A stretch of DNA of 44,907 nucleotides from positions 1-44,907 of the IMG/VR virus record IMGVR_UViG_3300036846_000760; one strand, 5' to 3'. How positions within the stretch are numbered: position 1 is the stretch's first letter; the number at the start of each line of letters is the position of its first letter. The stretch comes from a virus. Both the position numbers and the translations under genes were made by a program. This document shows positions 23,336 to 31,970 of the stretch, one piece after another. The notes under the pieces were generated by a model. It saw only the letters and a list, made by a program, of their open reading frames with translations. It made no database searches and was not told the DNA's origin.

Positions 23336-24966
23336 CGCGCTGTCTCCAATGCTTCAATGCGCGCCAGAGCATCATCCAGTTTCGCCGACAGCGTCTTGGT
23401 TGCGTTCACCAGCGCAAATACAAGGTTGTTGGTGTCGAGCGTTCTGAGATCGTCCAGTTTGATGTCGCCGACCTGCCCCGGCGCGCTCGTCACCATGTCG
23501 GGCATGACATCTTCGACTTCCTGCGCAATGAAGCCGACCTGACGCGTATTCAGGAGTTCCTCGGGATAATTCGTCTGTGGACGGTATTTGAACGAGACGG
23601 GCCGCAGTTTTACGACATCGTCCAGGCCCGTCCGGTAATCCTGCACATCCTGCTTGATGCGCGCGTCGGAGGGATTGGCCCAGGTGGTGCCGGAGGCTTT
23701 GGTGGCGACGGCTCCGACGACAGTAAAGTTTGAGGACGTATCAAAGAACCCAACGCCTAAAGTATTCGTCCCGCCGCCGTCCATGAACCCGAACGATAGG
23801 CGGTTGAGGGTGTCGACATACATCCCCGCCGCCGTGTTGATGCCGCCCGCTGTATTGTACGCGCATACCGTCGCGGCACCAGCGACCGTCGAGACGATGC
23901 GCCCGCCGTACGCACGCAATGTGCCGGTGGTGGATATGAACGAGGCGTTGCCCGACGCGTCCATGTTGAGGACGGGCGTATAGGAAACTGCCGCGCCTGC
24001 TGCAACGTTGGTCCCCATCTGTATAGACCACACACCGGTACTCGTGTTGATCGTCGTCATTGTCGAATAGCCCGCCGCAATCGCGCGTCCGCCGCCACCG
24101 CCTGCGTAGGCGTTGTAAAGCACCCCCGCACCGGCTGCATACCAACCCGCACCAACGCTGCCCGGATCCATGCCGGCAATGTCGCTTGCGCCCGCGACGA
24201 TGCGAGCCGTATTAAGCAGAGCACCGCTCATGGTATCGCCGCTTTTCGACACTTTATTGTTCGTCAGCGTCGTGTCGGCACTCGTTCGCGCCGTAATCTC
24301 GGCAGAAAGATCGGCGGATATCTTATCGCTCATCGTCGCAAACACCGTGAACACACCCGCCGCCGTCTTGAAGATGGTGTAGGTGTAAACGTCGATGCCG
24401 TTGGGCGTGCCCGCCGCGGGCGCAACGCCGCCCTGCCAGCGCAGCGTGACCGTCGATGCGCCAATTGTGACGCCGGTATTGATGAACGGTGCCGCGCCCT
24501 GCTGCACCAGAAACTTCACCGTCGTCGCCGTTTCTGTCCCCATTGCAGCATCAAGCGTGGTCGAGGCCGACATGCGGAAATTCACCACCCAATTCGCGGT
24601 CGCCGCCGTCGAATAGAAAAGCCCTGATTGCAGCGAGATGTCGTAGTTGATGGTGCCCGTGGCCGCCGATGCCTGAATCGTCCAATCGTCCTGAATGTTG
24701 GGGGTAAATACCGCAAACGAGCTCGACGTTCCGGAAAAGGTCTGCTTGGCCGTGAACGTGCAGGCCGTGGCGGGCGCGACATAATCGTTACTCGCGTTCG
24801 CCTGCGAGATGGGAGACGTGCCGTTGCCCTTGAGCATGCCCGTGAGCGTCGCCGCACCCGTGCCGCCGGTCACCACCGACAACGGCAGACCCAGAATATC
24901 TCCCGGCTGGTGGGTGTGCGGCGCGGGCGGGAGTTTGCTTTGGTACGTTGCGGAAAGTGTCGTCAT
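23332..24966 (-). CDS. tail fibre with S74 chaperone domain, 544 aa
   Basis: ATG 24966 comes two bases after the upstream stop; an upstream TTG extension is not needed. The N-terminal part contains SKLPPAPHTHQPGDILGLPL, a histidine-rich turn like those found in short fibre proteins, then a beta-rich shaft with many Ser/Thr/Gly repeats (about 50-420), and a C-terminal S74 domain (SDARIKQDVQDY near 445, GFIAQEVEDVMPDMV near 500). It lacks the N-terminal anchor shared by its two neighbours, so it may attach through one of them. Confidence 0.75.
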   Translation of the reverse strand: MTTLSATYQSKLPPAPHTHQPGDILGLPLSVVTGGTGAATLTGMLKGNGTSPISQANASNDYVAPATACTFTAKQTFSGTSSSFAVFTPNIQDDWTIQASAATGTINYDISLQSGLFYSTAATANWVVNFRMSASTTLDAAMGTETATTVKFLVQQGAAPFINTGVTIGASTVTLRWQGGVAPAAGTPNGIDVYTYTIFKTAAGVFTVFATMSDKISADLSAEITARTSADTTLTNNKVSKSGDTMSGALLNTARIVAGASDIAGMDPGSVGAGWYAAGAGVLYNAYAGGGGGRAIAAGYSTMTTINTSTGVWSIQMGTNVAAGAAVSYTPVLNMDASGNASFISTTGTLRAYGGRIVSTVAGAATVCAYNTAGGINTAAGMYVDTLNRLSFGFMDGGGTNTLGVGFFDTSSNFTVVGAVATKASGTTWANPSDARIKQDVQDYRTGLDDVVKLRPVSFKYRPQTNYPEELLNTRQVGFIAQEVEDVMPDMVTSAPGQVGDIKLDDLRTLDTNNLVFALVNATKTLSAKLDDALARIEALETAR

Positions 24967-24968
24967 GT

Positions 24969-26816
24969 TCAGTCCGGTGTCCAAGGCGCCGTCGGCGGCG
25001 TGTACGTGCCGCTGTAACGCGCAATATTGCTGATCCGAAGTTCATCGATGCCGCCGTTGCATTTGCCGGATGTCCCCAATGTGACGGCCCCGCCGATGCG
25101 GAGCGCACTGCAATCGATCACCCCGCCCAGCGTGACCTGTGGACTCTGCAATACGCCGTCCCGGTAGAACGACCAGAGATTGTTGGCATCGCGCTGCAGC
25201 GAATAGTAATGCCACGTCGAAGTCCCAGCCGACCAGTTCACCGCCGTCCCGTTGCCGTAGGCTGCCGTGAAAAACCCCGACCCCGCCATATACATCGATA
25301 TCCCGTTGGCGTTCGGGTTGGTGTTCGTCCCCAAGTACGAACAGGTCAAAGTCCCGCTTTTCCACATCCAGAACTCAATCGTGAACGTCGTCCCCAGCGT
25401 GATCTGTGAACCCAGGTCCAGCCATGTGTTGGCTGCGCCCGCGTTGAAAACCGCCGATGTCGCGCCAACCTTGAACTGCGCATTCGTCGTCGTCGGCGAT
25501 CCCACCAATGCGACCGCTCTGGCGTAGTTGCTGCTGTCGGTGAACACAGCGCCACCGTTGGCACCCTCCATGTGCATGAGCAGTTCGGTGTTGCCCAGGC
25601 TTGCTGGCGTGGGCAGCGCGCCGATGAGCCGGGTGGCAACGTTGCCCGTAGACGTGCACGTGAGCAGCAGCGACTGCTTGTCGATGTCGAAGGTGAAATC
25701 CGCCGCCACGCCGTCGATGTTCTGGCCGTTGCGGGCGATCGTGACGCTGCCCAGCGTGGTGTCGCGCTCAATCACAAGCGCATCCGCCGCCGCCATCACC
25801 GGCAGCGTCATAGTGACATTGCTTGTGACCCGGTAGCGCGTGCCGACGACACACGCGGTATTCACCGCAACCGACGTCGCCACACCGCGCATCATGGCGT
25901 CGGCGCCGCCACCGCCACTGGTCGCAACCTGCCAAGAATGATCCGAGCCCCGGCGCACATAGCTCAGGCCGCCCGCCGGCGCCTCGGGCAGCCCCGCCGG
26001 GACCGGCGTCCACGTGTCGTTCTCGCGCCCATACAGCGTCCCATCGCTCGGCGCATCGTCCAGCTTCTCGGCGGCTAGCTCGTCAATCGCATCCTGTACA
26101 TTGGTCGCAGCAAGCCCCGTACCCGTGTTGTCGTAAGGAATCTCGGTCCCCATCTCCGAAACAATCCGGTTGGCTTCATTGGCCCACCACGCGCTGCTCC
26201 AATGCGCTCCCGTGATGCCCATGATGGCCAAGATGTCGCTGGGGATCGGCCCATCCATCCACTCGGCCCACCGCCAGCTCACCTGCGCCCAGTCATAGGC
26301 ATACGCGCCCCAGCCGGCGGCATCCTTCTCATCGTTGAGGACATCCTGAGTGCGTGCGTCGATGCGCGCTAAGAGCTGCTCGCCATCGCGCTTCAACTCC
26401 GTCAGCGCATGCACCATCGGACTGGTTGAGGCATCCAACCTTATGAGCGCGCGATCAACCTCCATCAGCGCCTGCGACACCAAGCGCGCGTCAGCCTTGA
26501 CCCGCTGCGCGGTGTCCAACGTCGCCTCGAAACACGCCTTGGCGCGGGCCGCATCAGCCGCTACGCTGCGCTTGATCTCACCACTCAAATGCTCAACGAA
26601 ATCAGGCGTAACCTGCGCAACGCCCACAACCGCATTGGCGAGCCGGCCGTCACTGCGGACAAGCTGCGCCACACTCGCGCGCAGCACCCCGATCGCACGC
26701 CGCTGCTCGGTAAACTCATCATCCAGCCGATCGCCCGGAACGCCGTCACGCGGATGCGTGCGGGTGAAATCGGCAAAACTGTACTGCTGGCGCGGCAAAC
26801 CATCGTCCGGCGGCAT
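24969..26816 (-). CDS. tail fibre / anchor protein with LamG-like lectin domain
   Basis: ATG 26816 follows a GGGGAG site and is preferred over 26882. The 615-residue product has an anchor domain (DEKDAAGWGAY at about 186, WMDGPIPSD, LAIMGITG) shared with the fibre at 21275-23335, preceded by a long helical coiled-coil arm (about 30-170). Next come a beta region (GGGGADAMMRGVATSVAVN) and a C-terminal concanavalin/LamG-like domain (about 420-615: TIEFWMWKSG, WHYYSLQRDANNLWSFYRDG, IDELRISNIARYSGTY). The lectin part probably binds host surface glycan. It is first of three fibre genes. Confidence 0.75.
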   Translation of the reverse strand: MPPDDGLPRQQYSFADFTRTHPRDGVPGDRLDDEFTEQRRAIGVLRASVAQLVRSDGRLANAVVGVAQVTPDFVEHLSGEIKRSVAADAARAKACFEATLDTAQRVKADARLVSQALMEVDRALIRLDASTSPMVHALTELKRDGEQLLARIDARTQDVLNDEKDAAGWGAYAYDWAQVSWRWAEWMDGPIPSDILAIMGITGAHWSSAWWANEANRIVSEMGTEIPYDNTGTGLAATNVQDAIDELAAEKLDDAPSDGTLYGRENDTWTPVPAGLPEAPAGGLSYVRRGSDHSWQVATSGGGGADAMMRGVATSVAVNTACVVGTRYRVTSNVTMTLPVMAAADALVIERDTTLGSVTIARNGQNIDGVAADFTFDIDKQSLLLTCTSTGNVATRLIGALPTPASLGNTELLMHMEGANGGAVFTDSSNYARAVALVGSPTTTNAQFKVGATSAVFNAGAANTWLDLGSQITLGTTFTIEFWMWKSGTLTCSYLGTNTNPNANGISMYMAGSGFFTAAYGNGTAVNWSAGTSTWHYYSLQRDANNLWSFYRDGVLQSPQVTLGGVIDCSALRIGGAVTLGTSGKCNGGIDELRISNIARYSGTYTPPTAPWTPD

Positions 26817-27459
26817 CGCTGCTCCCCAGGCTCCGTATGGCTTCCGCGCCGACGACCCTACACCCAACGCGGCGAAAAGCACGCGTTTCGTCGTGCCGGA
26901 TGCGACGACGGGCGGCGCGGCGGCGTGGACCCAGGCCGGAGGCAGGGGTTGCGGGCGGCGTTGAAGTGGGGTTGGAGGCGGCGTTAGGAGAGGCGTTTAC
27001 TACAGGTTGTTGGGATAACGCGTTGATAATATGAGGGAAAAGCGGGGTGCTGCGCCGGCGCTTTCGTGGAAAGGTTGTGAGATAAAAATAGGGAAGTTTT
27101 GTGGGGGTCGGGTACGTCTGACTTCGGCGGTCGCGGCGAGGGGGGCCAGGGGGCGGGGTGCCGGGATCGGGCTGCAGCCAGGATGGCCCACCGTGGCCCG
27201 CGGAGGGGGCTAGGACGCGCAGCTCTGTGCTGCCCGCTACCAAGGGGCCAGGGGTCGAGTTGCGCCCTGGAGGCCCCCAGGAGGTGGTTTATGAGGCTAG
27301 GGCACCTAGAGGTGAGCCGACTGCGTGAGTACACGCGAGAATGGCTGGCTCCGATCGAAGGATGGGTAGAGAGATGGTATCGCCCATCCCGTCATTCAAG
27401 AAACCCCTGTGCTGCAGGCATATCCTGCACACACGCTGCGGATATAGTATCCGCCGCAC
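26817..27459. other. 640-bp non-coding region between fibre and small-gene block
   Basis: No frame here looks like a real protein: the candidates are Pro/Arg/Ser-rich with no ribosome site or family. The region is G-rich on the plus strand and has several hairpins, including a perfect 7-bp stem GCGGATA/TATCCGC at 27438-27454 just past the 120-aa gene's stop, and GGCCAGGG (27246-27253) opposite CCCTGG...GGCC (to about 27274). It may hold a promoter for the fibre genes, a packaging site or a terminator; none was identified with confidence. Confidence 0.4.
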
Positions 27460-27822
27460 CTACGGCTTCGGATCGCCGTCGTCGGGTTTTGACGTTGCCC
27501 TGCTGGAGGGCAAACCCTTCTTGCCTAAGTCTTTGATATCTACCACGTTTCCGCGCCTCGGTCGACGCGATCCCGTGGCTGATCCCTGACTCGCTGCCGC
27601 CAGACGCCGCTGCAGCCGATCGATTTCGCTATCCAGCTCACCCCTGCTAAGTTCTTGTAAATCCTTATCATTTTGGCTGTTTTTGTCCTGCAGACGCCCG
27701 ATATAGCCGAGCATTTCGAGCAAAGTTCGCGCAGCCGCTGCGCGTGCCGCGCTGCTCGCGCGTTCGCTCTGCGCCACCGCGAGCAGCGTCGAAACCGCGA
27801 TATTTTTGAGTTCATCTGACAG
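27460..27822 (-). CDS. possible terminase small subunit, 120 aa
   Basis: The first in-frame standard start is GTG 27777 (105 aa), but the reading frame extends cleanly to a CTG at 27822 that begins a natural-looking protein, MSDELKNIAVSTLLAVAQSE, one base past the upstream stop, with AGGATA about 8 bases before. The central part (ARAAAARTLLEMLGYIGRLQ, then SRGELDSEIDRLQRRLAA) resembles small terminase subunits: an HTH-like helical region followed by a coiled coil. The tail is Lys/Arg/Asp-rich. It is about 8 kb from terL, unusual but possible. Confidence 0.5.
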   Translation of the reverse strand: MSDELKNIAVSTLLAVAQSERASSAARAAAARTLLEMLGYIGRLQDKNSQNDKDLQELSRGELDSEIDRLQRRLAAASQGSATGSRRPRRGNVVDIKDLGKKGLPSSRATSKPDDGDPKP

Positions 27823-27823
27823 G

Positions 27824-28336
27824 CTACGGTATCCTATTACCGTCGCGCATTACGCGAAATTCCCATAATATGTGTGCATTTTCAAAGACATCGCGCCACG
27901 CCTTTGGGTTGCTGTGGCGGTTCGCAAAGCAGTGGTACGCCTCGCCGACCTGCGACCGGCTAAGGCGGTCGAAGGCGAACCCGGTTGCGGATCGGTCTGG
28001 GAACCCTTCCGGCTTGGTCCATCCCACCTCGGCCATTACGGCCCTGAGGGCGCGCTTGGAGGCACTGCGTTGGGCGTGGGGATACTTGGCCAGCGCGTCA
28101 CGCATTGCCCATCTGGTGCCGCCATGGTGGCGGCACAGCGTGCGTCCCTGGACGGCATTGCATCGGCACTGCTGTCCGGTCGACTTGGCGATCTTGGCGC
28201 ACTGGCGCCGGCCCGATCCCTCGGCGAAGCACCCGAAGAACGTGCGCTTGGCGAGGAACGTCGGATTGAGTCCCGGCCCGCCGCCTTTCGGGTAGTTGGT
28301 CAGCGGCGCGCGCCAGTGTGGTCTTGGTCGTGCCAT
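27824..28336 (-). CDS. HGG-motif zinc-finger-like phage protein, 170 aa
   Basis: ATG 28336 follows CGGAGG; the frame to 28420 is not needed. The 170-residue product has CAKIAKSTGQQCRCNAVQGR followed by LCRHHGGTR (residues about 50-80). This Cys-Cys-Cys...HHGG pattern is the 'HGG' motif common in short phage proteins near terminase and HNH genes; it probably binds zinc. The C-terminal part is helical (ASKRALRAVMAEVGWTKPEG) with a conserved-looking FDRLSRSQVGEAY. Exact function unknown; a packaging or DNA-binding role is likely from the neighbourhood. Confidence 0.6.
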   Translation of the reverse strand: MARPRPHWRAPLTNYPKGGGPGLNPTFLAKRTFFGCFAEGSGRRQCAKIAKSTGQQCRCNAVQGRTLCRHHGGTRWAMRDALAKYPHAQRSASKRALRAVMAEVGWTKPEGFPDRSATGFAFDRLSRSQVGEAYHCFANRHSNPKAWRDVFENAHILWEFRVMRDGNRIP

Positions 28337-28611
28337 GTACAACCTCCGTGGTGTGCCCGCCCGCGCCGCGTCCAGTTTGACCCGGAGGGGGGCTGGGGCC
28401 AATCTTAAAAAAGGCTTCAAGGCATCGTGGGGTATGTTTCCGCTCCTGTACCCAAATACGCATCGTTGTTACTCGATACTGTGGATTCTCCTATGGGGGT
28501 TAGGAAACACTCCGAGAAGCCTCGGAAGCCTAACGTATATTGTTTCTACATTTCTGCGCGCGCGGCTGAGTTTCGAGTTCTCGTGCGCAGAGTTCAATCA
28601 CACTTAAGTTG

Positions 28612-31497
28612 CTATAGCCCAGACTGGGTCAGCATCACTGTCCAAATCATTCCTACGGACCTATCTCGGGTCTGCGGCTTGGTGCCCGTTAAAAGATACC
28701 CGTCGCGTCGTGTGCTCTTATTACGAGACAGCCACCCGCGCATACTTTGTGGCGACAGTATGCCGCGCGCACCCGCTGCTGCCCCCGTCAGCGCCTGTTT
28801 AAGGGTGTCGTCGGTTTCGGCCCCGGCGAGCATTTGGGCGACCGTCGTGGGGGTGTCGCCGAAAACACGATGGAGATTGGCAAGCGTCTCGCGCCGAATC
28901 TCACGCGCGGGGTCGCTGTCCTGCGCCGCCGCCTGGGTCAACCACGGGTCGGTGAGCCCGAGTGCGATCAGCGGCGATCTGACGTAGTCGGACCAGTATT
29001 CATAGCCGCCGATCGGGTCTTGCCGGTCCATGAGCCCGATCCCGGTGTACCAGCAGGCTATGATGAGGCAGGCGCGGATGTAGGTCCCCCGGTCATTCAG
29101 GATCATTTGCAGGGGTTTCTGGGCGAAGATGCGTCGTTCGGGATTCTCCATGCCTGCGTCCAGTGTGATCATGACCGTACGCCGCACCAGATCGTCCCGG
29201 ATTCGTAGGTTGTTGCCGGTGCAGAGCATCAGGCTGGCGTTGCCGATGGTCTTGATATCGCTGCTGCCGAGCGCGCGCACGTCGACTCTGGGTTGTGAGT
29301 TCGCTTGGCAAATGAGCGGCGAGCCGAAATTGCCGTTGATGTTGTCGAAGGAGATGATGGGTCTGCTGGCGAGCATGGCGCCGGTAAGTTGCTTGTCGGT
29401 CTCTTCCGGGCTGGTCGATGCGGCAACGACAGGACAGGCGTCGCCTGTGACGACGGCGGAAAGACAGTCCCAGAGATAGCTCTTGCCGCTGCCGGGTTCG
29501 GACGACGACAGGGCGAACAGCGGGGCCGTGCCGAGCATGGGACGGAGTACGGCTGTGATGAACGCCGCCACGGCCCCGGAGAAAGATGCGGAGCTGGGAC
29601 CGGCGGCAGTACTGCCGTCAGGCGCGAGATCGACAAAGGGGAACTCTTTCAACAGGTCGGCGAGCAGCGCCAGCGCGGTCTGGGCGTGCTGATATGTGAT
29701 TTCCTCGGGCAGTGGCTGCATCACGGGCAAATTGCGGAACAGCGTTCGCATTGATGCGTCATACCCTTCCTCGGTCACCAGCGAGCCGTTCGTGCGCATC
29801 GTCTGACACGATTGGATGCCGTCGAGTTTTGGGAAGGCCCAATCGTTGGGGCTGTCGATGATGGCGCTGGCGAGTTTCTCGGGCGGCTTCACGTACTTCC
29901 ATCGGTTCATGCGGCCGTCGAAGGCCTGGAATCGCGCTGCCTTGGCCATGCTGTACCAGATTGCGTGCTGCGACACGCGCCCTGTCGAGAAGAACGTTGT
30001 GCTCACATCCGGGATCGCCGTGGGCCATGTGTCCTGGAGCACGTGCACGAGGATATGACCCCGGTCATAGAGTCCGAGATTGGCGGCAGCGAGATGTGCG
30101 CACGTCTCGGCAACGGCGCGTGACATGGTGTCGTTCTCGATCCGCACGATAGGGCGCGCGTCTTCGCTGCGTGCGGGTGTGGTGCTGCGCTTTTCGCTTG
30201 GCCCAAAGAAGAACGTATTGACGGCCGGGTCGGTGTCTTCGTCGGTGTCGTCTTCGGGCGTCCAGCCCGGCGGACGCAGCGTCATGTTCTGTTTTCCTTC
30301 GCGCGGCGGCTCGATGAAAGGCTTCAGGTCGGGTGGTCCCATCGGCGGGGCCGACGAATATGGGGACCATGACGCCCACTGGGCGCTGTGGACGGCTTTG
30401 CTCCAGGCGCGTGCGATGGAGCGGAAAGATGCGTTTTCGTCGAGTCCTTTGGCTCCTTGGCTGAATTTCCAGATACGCACGAGGCAGGCGAAGTCCTCGG
30501 GTGTGTAGCGCTCCTTATGCGCCAGCCAGTATGCGAGTTTCATGATGCGGCCGGAGGCGGTGAGATCGTTATCGCGCGTGCCCCGGCCGGTCGTCCAGAA
30601 GTGTGCCAGCGCCGGTTCGTGAAGGAAATCATACTCAAGTTTCTCGAGGAGGTCGCTTGCGAGCCCTTCCCATCCCACGACCTGAATTATTTTTTCTTCG
30701 CGCTCCAACAGCTCATGCATGATGGCGTCATACAACTCCTGACCGGGATCGTTGCGATAGGCTACCGAGCGCGAGGTGGAGACAACGCCTCCGATTGCGG
30801 TGAGGCGTTCGGGCAACTCGTGGAAGAAGCGCGCGATCTGCTGTGTGGTGATGTTGGGTGCGCCGGTCTTTGTGATGGGCACATCCCATATGAATCGTTG
30901 TTGCCGCCCCGGGTGGATGCCGAACGCTACGAACTGTCGACGAGCGCCGATGATCTGCACCATTCGTTGCTTGGGCTGGCCTCCGGTGTTCGTTTCCGGT
31001 TCGCCCGGCATGACGACGCCGATGTCGCCGACCGATGCCACCGACACCGGCTGTCCTTCGTCGTTCACGATGCGTACACACATCGTGTACTTGATGTGCG
31101 TGGCGTCCTCGACGCTGCGGATCGGGACTGCCTTCTGGAAGCATTCAAACGCCCAACTCCGCACGAATGTCGCAGCCTCGGGGAGGATAAGGTCGACATC
31201 GATGCCGAGGAGTCCCTGCACGCCGCAGAGGATACCTGTGCCTGCACCCATCTTGTCGTAGGCGCGGGCTTGTTCGACCGAGAGCGGTGCGTGCAGGTCT
31301 CTGGGATCGAGGCGTTGCCAGTTCTTCAGATGCACCCACCGGCCGTCGGGTAGTTTGATGCCCGGGGCCTTGCCTGCACCGTGTGGGACGACGATACCGT
31401 CGCCTGGGACCAGATTGCCTGGGATGATGGGAACGGTGCGGTAGCCGAGTCTCTGGAATTGCTCATGGTATCCGATGGGATGATCGTTGCTGTCCAT
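28612..31497 (-). CDS. primase-polymerase / ATPase replication protein
   Basis: The 961-residue product carries an N-terminal prim-pol-like domain (about 1-230: GTGILCGVQGLLGIDVDL with a DxD motif, GIHPGRQQRFIWDVP) and, from about residue 600, an ATPase with Walker A EPGSGKS (about 670) and SFDNINGNFG as a Walker-B-like strand, followed by LMLCTGNNLRIRDDLVRRT (sensor/Arg region). It should prime and unwind DNA at the phage origin. ATG 31497 with AAGGACC upstream is preferred; a TTG at 31563 would add 22 residues. Downstream (28337-28611) is a 275-bp gap with no gene seen. Confidence 0.7.
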   Translation of the reverse strand: MDSNDHPIGYHEQFQRLGYRTVPIIPGNLVPGDGIVVPHGAGKAPGIKLPDGRWVHLKNWQRLDPRDLHAPLSVEQARAYDKMGAGTGILCGVQGLLGIDVDLILPEAATFVRSWAFECFQKAVPIRSVEDATHIKYTMCVRIVNDEGQPVSVASVGDIGVVMPGEPETNTGGQPKQRMVQIIGARRQFVAFGIHPGRQQRFIWDVPITKTGAPNITTQQIARFFHELPERLTAIGGVVSTSRSVAYRNDPGQELYDAIMHELLEREEKIIQVVGWEGLASDLLEKLEYDFLHEPALAHFWTTGRGTRDNDLTASGRIMKLAYWLAHKERYTPEDFACLVRIWKFSQGAKGLDENASFRSIARAWSKAVHSAQWASWSPYSSAPPMGPPDLKPFIEPPREGKQNMTLRPPGWTPEDDTDEDTDPAVNTFFFGPSEKRSTTPARSEDARPIVRIENDTMSRAVAETCAHLAAANLGLYDRGHILVHVLQDTWPTAIPDVSTTFFSTGRVSQHAIWYSMAKAARFQAFDGRMNRWKYVKPPEKLASAIIDSPNDWAFPKLDGIQSCQTMRTNGSLVTEEGYDASMRTLFRNLPVMQPLPEEITYQHAQTALALLADLLKEFPFVDLAPDGSTAAGPSSASFSGAVAAFITAVLRPMLGTAPLFALSSSEPGSGKSYLWDCLSAVVTGDACPVVAASTSPEETDKQLTGAMLASRPIISFDNINGNFGSPLICQANSQPRVDVRALGSSDIKTIGNASLMLCTGNNLRIRDDLVRRTVMITLDAGMENPERRIFAQKPLQMILNDRGTYIRACLIIACWYTGIGLMDRQDPIGGYEYWSDYVRSPLIALGLTDPWLTQAAAQDSDPAREIRRETLANLHRVFGDTPTTVAQMLAGAETDDTLKQALTGAAAGARGILSPQSMRGWLSRNKSTRRDGYLLTGTKPQTRDRSVGMIWTVMLTQSGL

Positions 31498-31582
31498 GAC
31501 ATGGTCCTTCACGTAGGATGTTGGCAGGTGGATACGAGTGTCGGGGTGGTGTTGGTCCTTCAACGCGCCGACGCGCGTCTGC

Positions 31583-31819
31583 TCAGACGGGTGGGCCGGT
31601 GTGATCAGCGCCGTTCCGCCCGTCGCCGTCGCCGTCGTCGTTGTCGGCCCCGTGAATATGCGGCACCACGTCGAGCTGCTTGAGATCGATCAGGCTGTCG
31701 GCGATCAGCGCCAGCGCACAGGCGGGACAGATGCGCGAGCGCATCACGACATCGCGCACGGCGTCGCTGACCTCATTCAGCATGCGCTGGACACGAGGAT
31801 GGGATGGCGGAATGGGCAT
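31583..31819 (-). CDS. hypothetical protein with CPAC motif, 78 aa
   Basis: ATG 31819 gives a 78-residue product: N-terminal half helical (VQRMLNEVSDAVRDVVMRSR), then ICPACALALIADSLIDLK with a CxxC pair, and an acidic Asp/Gly-rich tail (HGADNDDGDGDGRNGADHTG). The single CxxC could form a zinc knuckle in a dimer or a redox pair. It stops 86 bases before the replication-protein start, so is probably co-transcribed. No family recognised. Confidence 0.5.
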   Translation of the reverse strand: MPIPPSHPRVQRMLNEVSDAVRDVVMRSRICPACALALIADSLIDLKQLDVVPHIHGADNDDGDGDGRNGADHTGPPV

Positions 31820-31895
31820 TGGGTTGGTCCGTCGTTGGACGTGGCGTGCGATGAGACACGACTACGGCCAACGATGAGCCGCGTTCACAAAAGAG

Positions 31896-31933
31896 TCAAA
31901 AGATAAGGGCGGCACCTGTTGGAGGTACCGCCC
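31896..31933 (-). terminator. intrinsic terminator downstream of integrase (leftward)
   Basis: On the minus strand GGGCGGTACCT and AGGTGCCGCCC (plus 31923-31933 and 31907-31917) form an 11-bp stem with one mismatch and a 5-nt loop, followed by TTATCTTTTG. It lies 38 bases past the integrase stop and separates the lysogeny genes from the replication genes. Confidence 0.75.
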
Positions 31934-31970
31934 ATTGATATGGATCAAGAGTTAGGTCAGCAGGGCTGCG

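Noticed and set aside
26746-27243. 165-codon minus-strand frame upstream of the fibre gene
   Set aside because: Pro/Arg/Ser-rich, with no ribosome site, and overlapping the fibre N-terminus in another frame.
30388-31353. 321-codon plus-strand frame over the primase gene
   Set aside because: Antisense shadow of the replication protein, which has clear ATPase and prim-pol motifs on the other strand.
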